A DNA stretch of 64,000 nt. Source: Candidatus Hydrogenedentota bacterium. Its GTDB lineage: Bacteria > Hydrogenedentota > Hydrogenedentia > Hydrogenedentales > JAJRTN01. Every line of letters begins with the position of its first letter. Within the stretch, counting starts at the first letter, position 1. This document shows, piece by piece, positions 52,084 to 60,556 of the stretch. Both the position numbers and the translations under genes were made by a program. Under the pieces are notes generated by a model. That model saw only the letters and a list, made by a program, of their open reading frames with translations, had not been told where the DNA came from and did no database searches. The stretch covers positions 67,149 through 131,148 of the forward strand of contig JAJRTN010000004.1 in the NCBI GenBank assembly GCA_024278275.1. The letters are read 5' to 3'.

Positions 52084-53193
52084 ATGGCGGCAGCGGTGAA
52101 GCGGCTTCCAAATCCTTCCCGGTTCCACACCTGGGCGCTCGCAAACGTGCAAAAGCATTTTTCGGCGCCCGCCCTGGTCGGTCGAACGGAGCAGATAGAT
52201 TCCGTTCTGGCGACGGCCAATGCCGAGGAGACGCCCCGCGCCCTTTACCGTTTGGGGGACGCATCGCCCGCGCCGGACCCGGCGCGTCGCCATGACCTGG
52301 TCGTTATCGCGGATTTTGATACGACGGGCGCGACCCGCGCCGCGGCGGAGCGCGTGGCGGCGGGCCAGGCACCCATGGTACATCTCTACACCGATGTGTA
52401 CCTGAACTTCCAGGCGGCGCTGCCGGTTATTTCCGACGCTCGAAGCGTGTTCCGCGAATTCAGCGCGGCGCCCGACGCCCCGGAACTGGTCTACGCCATC
52501 GTGACGCCGCCCCGCACGGGCAGCACCATTCTTTCGGACGCCCTTTCGGCCACGAACCTGGCGGGCGGACCCACCGAGCACATCAATCCGCTCACGACCC
52601 TGATTTGCAAGAAGGGTCTTCTCGACGGATCGACCATCCTGAGCCGCCTGGCCTCGTCGGCGCGGACGCGGAACGGCGTGTTTGGCACGAAGCTCATCTT
52701 CTCCAACTACGAGCGTTTCCTTGCCGCGTGCGCCGAGACCGACAAGGCGGACCGCGGCCTTACCCAAACTTTTGGCCGGGTGAAGTGGATCCGGTTGACC
52801 CGCGAAGACCGTGTCCGCCAGGCCATCAGCCTGTTCAAGGCCGTGAAATCGGGGGTGTTCAATGCCACCAACGAGGTCAAGTACGCCCCGGGCCTTGATT
52901 ACGACGGCGCGGCCATCCGTAAACACCTGAACGACCTTAACGCCATGGAAGACCGCATTACCGCGTATCTCGAAGCGCGGGGCGGAGAGGTTATCGGCTT
53001 TTCCTATGAACACGTGGCGGCCCACCTGGAGGAGGTGACCCTGGAGGTGCTGCGTTTTCTGGGCATTGCCATCCCCGAGGATCTGAAAATCCCCCAGCCA
53101 CGCCTCGTCAAGCTCGCGGACGAAACCACCGAGCGCTGGTATGCCGCCTTCATGGAAGAGGAAGAGGTGAAGAGCCGGCGGTCCGCGCACTGA
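52084..53193 (+). CDS. Stf0-type sulfotransferase
   Basis: 369 residues from ATG 52084 with TTGGAGAC upstream. The PAPS 5'-phosphosulfate loop is PPRTGSTIL at 142-150. The Stf0 family pattern continues with GTKLIFSNYERFL, WIRLTREDRVRQAISLFKA and GFSYEHVAAHLEEVTLEVLRFLGI. An N-terminal ~130-residue extension (residues 1-130) is not part of the fold. Stf0 enzymes sulfate sugars such as trehalose in mycobacteria; the substrate here is unknown, possibly a surface glycan. Confidence 0.88.
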   Translation: MAAAVKRLPNPSRFHTWALANVQKHFSAPALVGRTEQIDSVLATANAEETPRALYRLGDASPAPDPARRHDLVVIADFDTTGATRAAAERVAAGQAPMVHLYTDVYLNFQAALPVISDARSVFREFSAAPDAPELVYAIVTPPRTGSTILSDALSATNLAGGPTEHINPLTTLICKKGLLDGSTILSRLASSARTRNGVFGTKLIFSNYERFLAACAETDKADRGLTQTFGRVKWIRLTREDRVRQAISLFKAVKSGVFNATNEVKYAPGLDYDGAAIRKHLNDLNAMEDRITAYLEARGGEVIGFSYEHVAAHLEEVTLEVLRFLGIAIPEDLKIPQPRLVKLADETTERWYAAFMEEEEVKSRRSAH

Positions 53194-53385
53194 CGAGTAT
53201 TCCCCGGCGACCGGTGCCGTGCCCGTGGAAGCGTTTCTTTCGCGACGAAGGCTTATAATCCGTCATCCCCGTGTTCGCGGAAAAATGTAGAAGCGGCTTC
53301 CAGCCGCTTTTGAAGAGGCTGGAAGCCTCTTCTACGTGCGCCTTCGTGTTGTGGATTCCCGGTTCCGGCCACAACGCGCCCGGAT
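53194..53385. terminator. Convergent intergenic region with a bidirectional hairpin
   Basis: A CCGTCATCCCCGTGTTCGCGG element (about 53261-53281) is followed by a 19-bp inverted repeat, GTAGAAGCGGCTTCCAGCC (53287-53305) and GGCTGGAAGCCTCTTCTAC (53317-53335), with one mismatch. It lies between two convergent stop codons and would act on both strands. It shares the GTAGAAGCGGCT arm with the terminator at 48133. Confidence 0.75.
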
Positions 53386-54483
53386 TCAACCGGTGCCGCG
53401 CAGGTGCTTGTCGAAGAAGGCCATGACCCTGGCCCGCGTTTCGGGGGAGCGAAAGAAGGGACCGCCGTGCTCGGCCTTCTCGTCGAGCACGAGTTCCGCG
53501 CTTACGCCTGCCTCGGTGAGCCGGGCGTGCAGTTCTTCGCTCTGCTGGAAGGGAACGGTCTTGTCCTGCCTGCCGTGCATGATGAGGAAAGGCGGGTCGT
53601 CCCCGGAGATGTAGGTGACGGGGCTGGCCCGGCGCGCCAGGTTTTCTTTCCCGGAGACGGGGCCGCCCAGGAGCCGTTCGAGGGGTCCGCGGGGGGTGCC
53701 TGCGTGGTTTTCGGGGACGGTTCGGGCGAAGCGCATGAAATCGGTCGGTCCGAACCAGTCGCAAACGGCCTGAACACGACTTGATGCCTCGGGCCATCCG
53801 CCTTTTCCCTCGAGGGCCTTTACACCACCCGAAGTGCCCAGCAGGGCGGCGAGATGTCCGCCCGCCGACGCGCCCCACACGCCAATGCGCGCGGGATCGA
53901 TGCCATATTTCTCCGCATGGGCGCGCAGATAGCGAATGGCGCATTTACTGTCGTAAACCTGGGCGGGAAAGATGGCCTCGTCGGTGAGGCGGTAGTTGAT
54001 GGTGGCGCAAAAGTAGCCCGCCTGCGCGAAGGGGAGGAGTTTTGGGAGCGCCACCGTTTTGTCTCCCCCGCGCCATCCGCCGCCGTGAATGAAAACAATC
54101 ACCGCCATGGGGGCGTCCGGCGGGTCCCTGGGTTGAAGGATGTCGAGAAAGAGCGGACGATCCCCTCCTTTGCCGTATGGTACGTTTTTCACATGAATTA
54201 CGTCTTCGGGCGGTATGAAGAAGGGGATTGGGGCGCGCCCGCCCTTTTCGCGTTGTCCCATGCGCTGAAAGACCTCGCGGCGGGTGACGTAGCCGTCACC
54301 GTTCTTGTCGAGTTGCCGGAAAACGCGGTCCGGTCCGGAAAACTCTTCCCGGCTTACCTTTCCGTCCCGGTTGACATCTTCCCGTTGAAAACGGCTGTTT
54401 TCCCGATCCTGTGCCGCGCCGGAAAAGGCGACCCCGAGGAGGATCATGGTTCCCATGAGGGTGGTGCGGTGAAGTAAATACAT
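53386..54483 (-). CDS. Exported alpha/beta-hydrolase with two N-terminal EF-hands
   Basis: 365 residues; the ATG at 54483 has AAGGA upstream. The signal peptide ends SGAAQ. Two canonical EF-hand loops follow (DVNRDGKVSREEF at 36-48 and DKNGDGYVTRREV at 59-71). The BD-FAE/esterase-lipase domain has the HGGGW oxyanion motif at 133-137, nucleophile Ser207 in GASAGG, FLIMHGRQDKTVPF (Asp) and the His in EKAEHGG. It should be a calcium-binding carbohydrate or lipid esterase in the periplasm. Confidence 0.9.
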   Translation of the reverse strand: MYLLHRTTLMGTMILLGVAFSGAAQDRENSRFQREDVNRDGKVSREEFSGPDRVFRQLDKNGDGYVTRREVFQRMGQREKGGRAPIPFFIPPEDVIHVKNVPYGKGGDRPLFLDILQPRDPPDAPMAVIVFIHGGGWRGGDKTVALPKLLPFAQAGYFCATINYRLTDEAIFPAQVYDSKCAIRYLRAHAEKYGIDPARIGVWGASAGGHLAALLGTSGGVKALEGKGGWPEASSRVQAVCDWFGPTDFMRFARTVPENHAGTPRGPLERLLGGPVSGKENLARRASPVTYISGDDPPFLIMHGRQDKTVPFQQSEELHARLTEAGVSAELVLDEKAEHGGPFFRSPETRARVMAFFDKHLRGTG

Positions 54484-54624
54484 GTTTCCGAATCCTTGCC
54501 GTTGGATACCACTGTGCTTTCAACACGGATAGGGCGGGGAAGGTTCCCCGGCTGCAACAGGAGGCGCACTCCTTAACGGGGGTTGTGGACCCCGCAATGC
54601 CGGAAAGTACAGGAAAGGGAACAC

Positions 54625-55878
54625 ATGGCCGGGTGGATTGATTGGCTTCGGGGCAAGGCGTCGGGGCGCCGTGGGGCGCGTCCGGCGCCACGGCCCCCGG
54701 TGGGATCGTTTAAGACGGTGTCCTTGGCGGAGGATGCGGGAGCGTTGGGCTTCGGGCCGGCGTCGTTCGTGGGACTGCCCAATGAAACGCCTTTTCCCAT
54801 GCTGCGGGTCTACCGCTTCCTGCGGGACGCCATCCCCGACATTTCGGATGCGGTGTGGACGTGGAAGCGGTTGTGTCAGACGGGCTACTCGGTGGCGATT
54901 ACCGAGGCGAGTTCGGACAGGGCCAAGGTTCGGGCGGAACGGCTGGTCCGGGCGCTGGACCGGCGGGTGAACGGCGGCGACCGGGGCATGACGGGTTTGC
55001 TGGACATCCTGTACGCGTCGCTCTTCACCTACGGCGCGGCAGCGTGCGAGATCGTGCTGTCGAAAAGCCGGGAATCGATCTGGGACGTGGTGCCGGTGGA
55101 CGTGTGGACCGTGCGCTTCCGGCGAGAGGACGGACGGTTGCAGGCGTATCAGATGCAGGGGGGCGAGGCGGTTCCGCTGCCCATGGAACGCTTCGTCTAT
55201 ATCGGGATGGACCGGGACGGGACGAACCCCTATGGGCGGAGCATGTTGCGGTCGATTCCGTTTGTGGTGAAGATTCAGCAGCGGCTGATGGAAGACATGG
55301 CGAAGGCGACGCACAACGCGGGCTGGAGCAAGCTGCATGTGCAGTATGCGGGGGAGGAGCGGCAACGCGGTGAGAGCGCCGAGGCGTACCGCGAGCGGAT
55401 GGCGGGGAACCTGGAATCGCTTCGGAGCCGACTGAGCGGGTTGGAAACGGATCAGAATCTGGTGACCTATGACAATGTGAAGGTTTCACTGTTGCGGGGG
55501 GACCAGCAGGCGCAGGTTTTCTACGACAACCACAAGGCCATCGAGGAGCAGGTGATCACGGGGATGCACCTCATGCCGATCCTGATGGGACGCAACTACG
55601 GCACGACGGAGACCTATGGTACGGCGCAGTTCGAGATCATCAATCGCCAGGTGGAGACGGTGAACCGGGAAATCGAGGCGTTGCTGTCGCGGCTGTACAA
55701 CTTCGAGCTGGCGTTGATGTGGGGCGAGGCGCGGGCGGAGGTGAGGATGAAGACGAACCGGACGGTGGATGTGTTGAAGGAGGCGCAGGCCCGGGGCAGG
55801 GAAATCGCGAACGCGGTGGCGTTGCGGGAGCAGGGGTTTGTGGACCAGGCGGGGGCCGTGAAACTGCTGGGGGTTTGA
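54625..55878 (+). CDS. Phage portal protein
   Basis: 417 residues from ATG 54625 with GGAAAGGG upstream. It shows portal-family features: an N-terminal arm, the wing domain, NPYGRSMLRSIPFVVKIQQRLMEDMAKATH, and a long helical stem/crown (EIINRQVETVNREIEALLSRLYNFELALMW). It is the ring at the capsid vertex through which DNA would pass. It is the first gene of the phage-type module; the next upstream gene is a host-type esterase on the opposite strand, so no terminase precedes it. Codons are heavily G-ending, unlike flanking host genes. Confidence 0.88.
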   Translation: MAGWIDWLRGKASGRRGARPAPRPPVGSFKTVSLAEDAGALGFGPASFVGLPNETPFPMLRVYRFLRDAIPDISDAVWTWKRLCQTGYSVAITEASSDRAKVRAERLVRALDRRVNGGDRGMTGLLDILYASLFTYGAAACEIVLSKSRESIWDVVPVDVWTVRFRREDGRLQAYQMQGGEAVPLPMERFVYIGMDRDGTNPYGRSMLRSIPFVVKIQQRLMEDMAKATHNAGWSKLHVQYAGEERQRGESAEAYRERMAGNLESLRSRLSGLETDQNLVTYDNVKVSLLRGDQQAQVFYDNHKAIEEQVITGMHLMPILMGRNYGTTETYGTAQFEIINRQVETVNREIEALLSRLYNFELALMWGEARAEVRMKTNRTVDVLKEAQARGREIANAVALREQGFVDQAGAVKLLGV

Positions 55879-55887
55879 GCGGGGGAA

Positions 55888-55918
55888 ACACGGACCGGCA
55901 CGGACCGGCACGGACGAG
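55888..55918. repeat. ACACGGACCGG tandem repeat in the phage module
   Basis: ACACGGACC followed by two GGCACGGACC/GGCACGGACG units (10-base period) lies between portal and protease genes. Related copies are at 58387-58403 and 63061-63134, and an inverted copy at 63191-63215. Confidence 0.75.
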
Positions 55919-55929
55919 GAGGAGGAAGC

Positions 55930-56631
55930 ATGGAACTTGAGCCGTTTGTTTTTCGGCGTTCGGGGCGGTTGCTGGGGGTGCGCGGGGCACCCGATGGGGA
56001 GGACGCCGCGTTGATGGAGGCGGTGAATCGTTATGCGCTTCGGCCTTTGGGGCGGGAGGAGTTCGCGGTGTTCACGCTGGACCTCTGTCACAACCAGGTG
56101 GATCGCCATTTCAGCCGTTTCCCGGAGGAGGAATTGGAACGGATCAACGACATGACACCGGGACGGCCTTTGCTGGAGCGTCACGATCTGCGGGGTTCGC
56201 TGCCGCGGGGGATGTTTTTCCGGTCGTCGCTGCACCACGGGGAGGAGCGTGTGTCGGTGCGGCCGGACGTGTACGTGATGCGCACGGTGGAGAACGGGGA
56301 CTTCATCACGAACATCGAGGGCGGGGTGTACCGGGAGACGTCGATTGGCTTTTCTTTCCGTCTGCCGGAGTGCGGTATCTGCGGGAAGGACCTGCGGACG
56401 TGCGAGCACATTCCGGGACGCAGCTATGGCGACAAGACGTGCCACTTCATCATGCGTGACGTGATGGAGGTGATCGAGGGATCGGTGGTGTCGTCGGGGT
56501 CGCAGGGGACGGGGTTTGTGCCGGGCGCGCGCTCGGCGCCCCTGGAGGCGCGGGCCGCCCTGACGGCGGCGCGGGAACAATTCCATCAGCCCATCGAGCT
56601 GTGCTCGCCGGGGCTGTGGGCGGAGGAATGA
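55930..56631 (+). CDS. Phage prohead protease (HK97 type)
   Basis: 233 residues; GAGGAGGAAGC precedes the ATG. Pattern of family U35: GRPLLERHDLRGSLPRGMFFR (catalytic His in ERHD), then GGVYRETSIGFSFRLPECG (catalytic Ser in TSIGFS). A Cys-rich insert follows (GICGKDLRTCEHIPG with a CxxC pattern) that could bind zinc. It should cut scaffold and capsid N-termini during maturation. It lies between portal and capsid as expected. Confidence 0.82.
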   Translation: MELEPFVFRRSGRLLGVRGAPDGEDAALMEAVNRYALRPLGREEFAVFTLDLCHNQVDRHFSRFPEEELERINDMTPGRPLLERHDLRGSLPRGMFFRSSLHHGEERVSVRPDVYVMRTVENGDFITNIEGGVYRETSIGFSFRLPECGICGKDLRTCEHIPGRSYGDKTCHFIMRDVMEVIEGSVVSSGSQGTGFVPGARSAPLEARAALTAAREQFHQPIELCSPGLWAEE

Positions 56632-56634
56632 AGG

Positions 56635-57438
56635 ATGCGGAAGACCTTGTGGATGGTGCTCATCCTGGCGGGGCTGCTGGCGGCGATGGGGCCGAGTCCG
56701 CGCTACCTGGAGGAACTGGTAATCGGCGGCGGGTACGGTTCGCCGCCGGACGGGGGGATGGACCTGGAGGCGGACGGGAACGTGCTGACGGACGGCAGCG
56801 TGACGGTCGGCGGCGCGGTCACCCTGGGGGGGAATCTCGCGGTGGCGGGCGACACGGGCCTGGGCGTGGACTACACGCCGGGTGCGCGGCTCCATGTGCG
56901 GACGGCGAGTGATGGCGACTTCGCGCCCACCCTGTTGTTGCACAACGCCAGCCAGACCGTCGGCACGGCGGCGGGGGTGCAATTCCAGACGGCGGGGGCG
57001 GACGTGGACCGCGCGAAGGGGGCGATTATTTATGAATCGACCACGTCTTACGGGCGCGGGGACATGCACTTTCTGAACAGCGATTACGCGGGCGCGGGCA
57101 GCGCCGGTCTCGCGTCGGACATTCGCATGACGTTGACCAACGACGGGCGGCTGCTGATCACCCAGTACCTGGGCACGCTCACGGATCATGATTTGCTGTC
57201 CCTGGCGACCGGCGCGGTATCGGTGAATGGCGATCTCGACGCGGGGGTGGACGGCTTGGCCCGGGGTGTGCTGACGGCGTGGGATGGGGTGGGCGGCACG
57301 GCGCCGGGCGTGGTGCGGCTTCACGCGCCCGGCGGCAGTGATTGGTTCCTCTTTGTCGAGGACGATGGCACGCTTCGGATCCATGACGTGCTGCCCACGT
57401 CGAATACGGACGGATCGATAGTGGGCCTGCAGAATTAA
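56635..57438 (+). CDS. Signal-peptide-bearing beta-repeat protein in the phage module
   Basis: 267 residues, starting four bases after the protease stop. It opens MRKTLWMVLILAGLLAAMG, an export signal or membrane anchor, unusual for a virion gene. Then come hexapeptide-like beta repeats (TDGSVTVGGAVTLGGNLAVAGDTGLGVD) and a jellyroll-like C-terminus (GVVRLHAPGGSDWFLFVEDDGTLRI), resembling phage tail-fibre or trimeric surface proteins. It may be displayed on the host envelope. No family is named with confidence. Confidence 0.65.
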   Translation: MRKTLWMVLILAGLLAAMGPSPRYLEELVIGGGYGSPPDGGMDLEADGNVLTDGSVTVGGAVTLGGNLAVAGDTGLGVDYTPGARLHVRTASDGDFAPTLLLHNASQTVGTAAGVQFQTAGADVDRAKGAIIYESTTSYGRGDMHFLNSDYAGAGSAGLASDIRMTLTNDGRLLITQYLGTLTDHDLLSLATGAVSVNGDLDAGVDGLARGVLTAWDGVGGTAPGVVRLHAPGGSDWFLFVEDDGTLRIHDVLPTSNTDGSIVGLQN

Positions 57439-57455
57439 ATGTGAGGGGTGTGGTG

Positions 57456-57644
57456 ATGCACGAAGGTTGTGACGCGTGCGCCTTTGAAAAGGTGGCCGAG
57501 GTGCAATTTCGGAATCTTGGCGAGGATCTGCGTGAGTTGAAGGATCGGGTGGGACGGCTGGAGACGACCCTGGCGCGGGGTGTGCTGCTGCTGGTGGCGA
57601 ACCTGGTCGGGGTGATCGTCACGCTGGCGGGGCAGGTGTTCTGA
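57456..57644 (+). CDS. Small holin-like protein (XhlA-type)
   Basis: 62 residues from ATG 57456 with GAGGGG seven bases before. A CxxC (Cys5, Cys8) precedes a heptad coiled coil (VAEVQFRNLGEDLRELKDRVGRLETTLARG) and one C-terminal transmembrane helix (~42-60). This matches XhlA-like proteins that accompany holins and endolysins. It lies in the head module instead of with the endolysin at 63237, which is atypical. Confidence 0.65.
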   Translation: MHEGCDACAFEKVAEVQFRNLGEDLRELKDRVGRLETTLARGVLLLVANLVGVIVTLAGQVF

Positions 57645-57664
57645 CACGAAGGGAGGGAACGGGC

Positions 57665-58369
57665 ATGTATTGGACACTGAAGGTGCTTCCGCCGGGGGAG
57701 GAGGAGACGAAGGCGGCGGCGGATCCCTGTGGCCGGTTTGTCTTGCAGCGCCATCGCGACCGCGAGGGGGCCCATCTCGATCTGCGGCTGGAACAGGATG
57801 GCTGTTGTTGCGGTTGGCGCATCGACGGGGCGGGGCTGGAGGAAGGGGCGCCGGCCACGGAGAAGGGGCCGCACCCGTTGCGCTGGCTGGAGCAGGACGG
57901 CAACGCGGAACGGCTGGACCAGGGAAGGTACGGCTGGGAATATCGCCGGGACGGCGAGGGCGTGCTGGTGCTTCACGGCCGGGACGGGACGCGGCGTGTC
58001 GCGGTTTCGCGGGTGAAGTTGCTGCCCTTGTCGGCGGTGCGGGCGGTCCATGATGCCGTGATCGAGCTGGGGGTGGAACCGGGAGCGGCGGCACAGTTGT
58101 TGCGGGACGGTCACCTGGCGCGGCGGCGGGCGGTAGCGCGGTTTTACGGCCTGGGGCGTGAACTGGATGGCCGGGCCTTTGACGAGGCGTTGTGGCGGCG
58201 GACCTTACGGGAGTGTTCGCTGGAGGAAGTGGAGTCCCACCTGCGGGGCTACGAGATCCGCTTCGATGAAAAAAATCCGCCCGTGCCGGTGTCGCGGCCG
58301 GAGGCGCTGGACGAGGAAGACGCGTCGGGGGACGCCTCGCGGGCGATGGCGATCCTGGCGGTGGAATAA
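57665..58369 (+). CDS. LigD-type 3'-phosphoesterase domain protein in the phage module
   Basis: 234 residues. Residues ~22-120 match the LigD N-terminal phosphoesterase domain: FVLQRH (His30), AHLDLRLEQDG (His37, Arg41, Glu43, Asp45), KGPHPLRWLEQDG (His70) and RYGWEYRRDG. These occupy the positions of the catalytic His residues in the bacterial non-homologous end-joining ligase LigD, whose domain trims 3' ends of broken DNA. The C-terminal ~110 residues are helical, acidic and unassigned. No ligase or polymerase domain is attached. It sits between a holin-like gene and the capsid genes, so a DNA-end function in the particle is possible. The homology is by eye. Confidence 0.7.
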   Translation: MYWTLKVLPPGEEETKAAADPCGRFVLQRHRDREGAHLDLRLEQDGCCCGWRIDGAGLEEGAPATEKGPHPLRWLEQDGNAERLDQGRYGWEYRRDGEGVLVLHGRDGTRRVAVSRVKLLPLSAVRAVHDAVIELGVEPGAAAQLLRDGHLARRRAVARFYGLGRELDGRAFDEALWRRTLRECSLEEVESHLRGYEIRFDEKNPPVPVSRPEALDEEDASGDASRAMAILAVE

Positions 58370-58429
58370 GCCGCGGGTGTTCAGTTGGACGAACACGGAC
58401 GGGAAGGTAAACACTGAGGAGGATATACG

Positions 58430-58810
58430 ATGGCTTTTGGCGATGTGGGGGGCGCGGTGACGGCGCTGGTGATTACGTGCCGGACGAAGGCGTCGGGCAC
58501 GGTGGCGATCAGCAAGGGTGACGCGGTGAAGTTGACGGGGGCGTACACGGTGGACAACGCGACGGACGCGGAGGACGTGATCTTCGGGCAGGCCCTGGCG
58601 GACGCGGCGGACAACGGGCTGGCGCTTCCGGTTAAGGTGCGGGGCATTGGGATCTTCGCCTATGACGGCACGGCGCCCGTGGTGGACGGCGTGTCGGGGG
58701 TGCTGGCCTCGGCGACGGACGGCAAGGTGAAGGCGCCGGCCGCGGGCAATGGCGTGGGGATCAATGTGAAGGTGGACAGCGCGGCGGGCAAGGTCCACGT
58801 ACTGCTGTAG
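58430..58810 (+). CDS. Capsid decoration protein
   Basis: 126 residues; AGGAGGATATACG precedes the ATG. It is small, all-beta and Gly/Ala-rich, with the phrase VTISKGDAVKLTG-like (GTVAISKGDAVKLTGAY) and ALPVKVRGIGIFAYDGTAP, as in head-decoration/stabilisation proteins. It is directly upstream of the capsid gene, the usual order. Confidence 0.75.
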   Translation: MAFGDVGGAVTALVITCRTKASGTVAISKGDAVKLTGAYTVDNATDAEDVIFGQALADAADNGLALPVKVRGIGIFAYDGTAPVVDGVSGVLASATDGKVKAPAAGNGVGINVKVDSAAGKVHVLL

Positions 58811-58827
58811 GAGCGGGGGAGCAGAGC

Positions 58828-59877
58828 GTGGGATATGACACGGGATTGATTCGGGACCGGGTGGCTTTCCTGGGGCAGGCCCCGGAACGGCTGCGCGAGA
58901 TTCGCGGGCGGGAGCTGTACGAGACGCTGAACACGCTGGGCCTGACGCACAGCCAGTTTTTCCGCGCCCTGGGCAGCAATGTGCAGGCCTATTGCGCGGA
59001 GGAGTTCGGGGTGGACACGAGCCGGGTGACGGTGGACCGGTTTTTTCAGTCCGACCCGAACGCGAAGTGGCTTTTCCCCGACGTGGTGCGCGAGGCGGTG
59101 CTGGAGGGGATGCGGCGCAAGCCGGTGTACCCGGAGCTCATCGCGGGGGACGAACACATCGAGGGCACGGCCTATGACGTTCCCTACGTGAACGAGTCGG
59201 CGGAGGACGAAGAGCTTCGGACGGTGGCGGAAGGCGCGGCGATCCCGGAATCGGAGATTACCTACGGTGACCGTATCGTGCGGGTGGACAAGAAGGGGCG
59301 CGGCGTGGTGGCGTCGTACGAGGTGATCCGGCGCATGTCCATGGACCTGTTGCGGGTCCACCTGCGCCGCATGGGCGAACGGCTGGGGCGCGACCTGGAC
59401 GCGCGGTTGGCGTCGGTGCTGGTGAACGGTGATTCGAGTGGTGCGAGCACCGCGCCGGTGACGTTGAACACGGCGACAAGCGGGACGTGGACCTATGGCG
59501 ACCTGGTGTCGGGCTTCATCAGGCTCTCCCAGGAGCACTTCTTCTCGCCCACCCACCTGGTGGCGGACGCGGCGACCCTGGAGGATCTGCTGAACCTGGC
59601 GGAGTTCAAGGACGGGCGGCTCTTCGACTTCGCGCGGACGGGCGAGATGATGACGCCCCTGGGGATGAAACTGGTTCATCTTTCGGATCAGCCGGCGGGC
59701 AAGGTGACCCTGCTCGACGCGGGTTTCGCGGTGCAGAAGCTGACGGAGCAGGAGCTGCTGGTGGAAAGCGACAAGCTGATCAACCAGCAGTGGGACCGGA
59801 CCTACCTGACGGTGGTGACGGATTTCGCGGTGCTTTATCCGAAGGCGCGGGTGGTCATCGACGGGACCTGGGCCTAA
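58828..59877 (+). CDS. HK97-fold major capsid protein
   Basis: 349 residues from a GTG at 58828 with GGGGAG upstream. It shows the helical N-arm (RELYETLNTLGLTHSQFFRALG), E-loop region (VPYVNESAEDEELRTVAEGAAIPESEITY) and spine-helix/P-domain (YEVIRRMSMDLLRVHLRRMGERLGRDLDARL), then A-domain strands. The length is typical of HK97-fold capsids. Position after decoration and before connector supports it. Confidence 0.85.
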   Translation: MGYDTGLIRDRVAFLGQAPERLREIRGRELYETLNTLGLTHSQFFRALGSNVQAYCAEEFGVDTSRVTVDRFFQSDPNAKWLFPDVVREAVLEGMRRKPVYPELIAGDEHIEGTAYDVPYVNESAEDEELRTVAEGAAIPESEITYGDRIVRVDKKGRGVVASYEVIRRMSMDLLRVHLRRMGERLGRDLDARLASVLVNGDSSGASTAPVTLNTATSGTWTYGDLVSGFIRLSQEHFFSPTHLVADAATLEDLLNLAEFKDGRLFDFARTGEMMTPLGMKLVHLSDQPAGKVTLLDAGFAVQKLTEQELLVESDKLINQQWDRTYLTVVTDFAVLYPKARVVIDGTWA

Positions 59878-60020
59878 GGGGGCGGGGGAGGCCTTTTCCG
59901 GCATGGGAGGAGGCCTCCCAACGTGGGGACTGACGCAAGCGAAGCGAGGAACGAGCGGAGATGTGTCTGTCCCCATGTTTGCGCCCCGGCGAGACTGGCA
60001 TGGCGCCGTGCGAAGGGTAT

Positions 60021-60103
60021 GGTGGGCCTTGGCCCGCCAAGCCTGTGTGCTGGTGACGGGATTGTCCAGCCATGGGGGAGGTTATGGTGGGCCAAGGCCC
60101 ACC
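60021..60103. repeat. Two host-type palindromes inside the phage module
   Basis: GGTGGGCCTTGGCCCGCC (60021-60038) and GGTGGGCCAAGGCCCACC (60086-60103) lie in the 244-base gap between capsid and connector genes. The same palindrome family is scattered in host intergenic regions (about 5284, 5348, 38437, 48223). Confidence 0.8.
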
Positions 60104-60121
60104 CTACGGGAGGAGGTAGAG

Positions 60122-60541
60122 ATGGCTGCTTTTGCGGTGGAAGCGGAGGTGCGGCGGAAGTTTCAGTTGGAGGAGGTGTCGGTGGTGCCTTCGGAGTTGG
60201 TGCAGGCGAGCATTGATGACGCCCATGGGGAGGTGATGGCGCGGCTGTCGCCGATAGTGGATACGGGCGCGCCGTCGGCGGGGCTGGTGCTGGGCGAGAC
60301 GCTGCTGGCGGGGGCGCACCTGTTGACGTCGATGGCCTCGAAGGACGCGGCGGATCAGAAGGATCTGTCGCTGGGCGGACAGCGCATCGGGACGGGCGAC
60401 CGCTTCGCTTCCCTGTTGGCCATGGCGTCGAAGGCGGAGGCGCGGGCCTGGTTGACGCTGGCGCCCTATCTCGCGGCGGTGCCGGGTGAAGCGGCGGGTA
60501 ATGTGACGGATACGGTGGCGGTGCTGGGAACGGAGCAATAA
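60122..60541 (+). CDS. Head-tail connector (gp6-like)
   Basis: 139 residues from ATG 60122 with GGGAGGAGG upstream. All-helical start (VRRKFQLEEVSVVPSELVQASIDDAHGEVMARL) is the gp6/gp15 connector pattern that reads DNA-exit ring geometry. The C-terminus (KAEARAWLTLAPYLAAVPGEAA) is a short helix-rich tail. It follows the capsid gene as expected. Confidence 0.72.
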   Translation: MAAFAVEAEVRRKFQLEEVSVVPSELVQASIDDAHGEVMARLSPIVDTGAPSAGLVLGETLLAGAHLLTSMASKDAADQKDLSLGGQRIGTGDRFASLLAMASKAEARAWLTLAPYLAAVPGEAAGNVTDTVAVLGTEQ

Positions 60542-60556
60542 CAAGGAGCCGGGGCC

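Noticed and set aside
54484-54624. Possible terminase or attachment site before the portal gene
   Set aside because: Only 140 bases are available; no open frame or tRNA-like sequence was found there.
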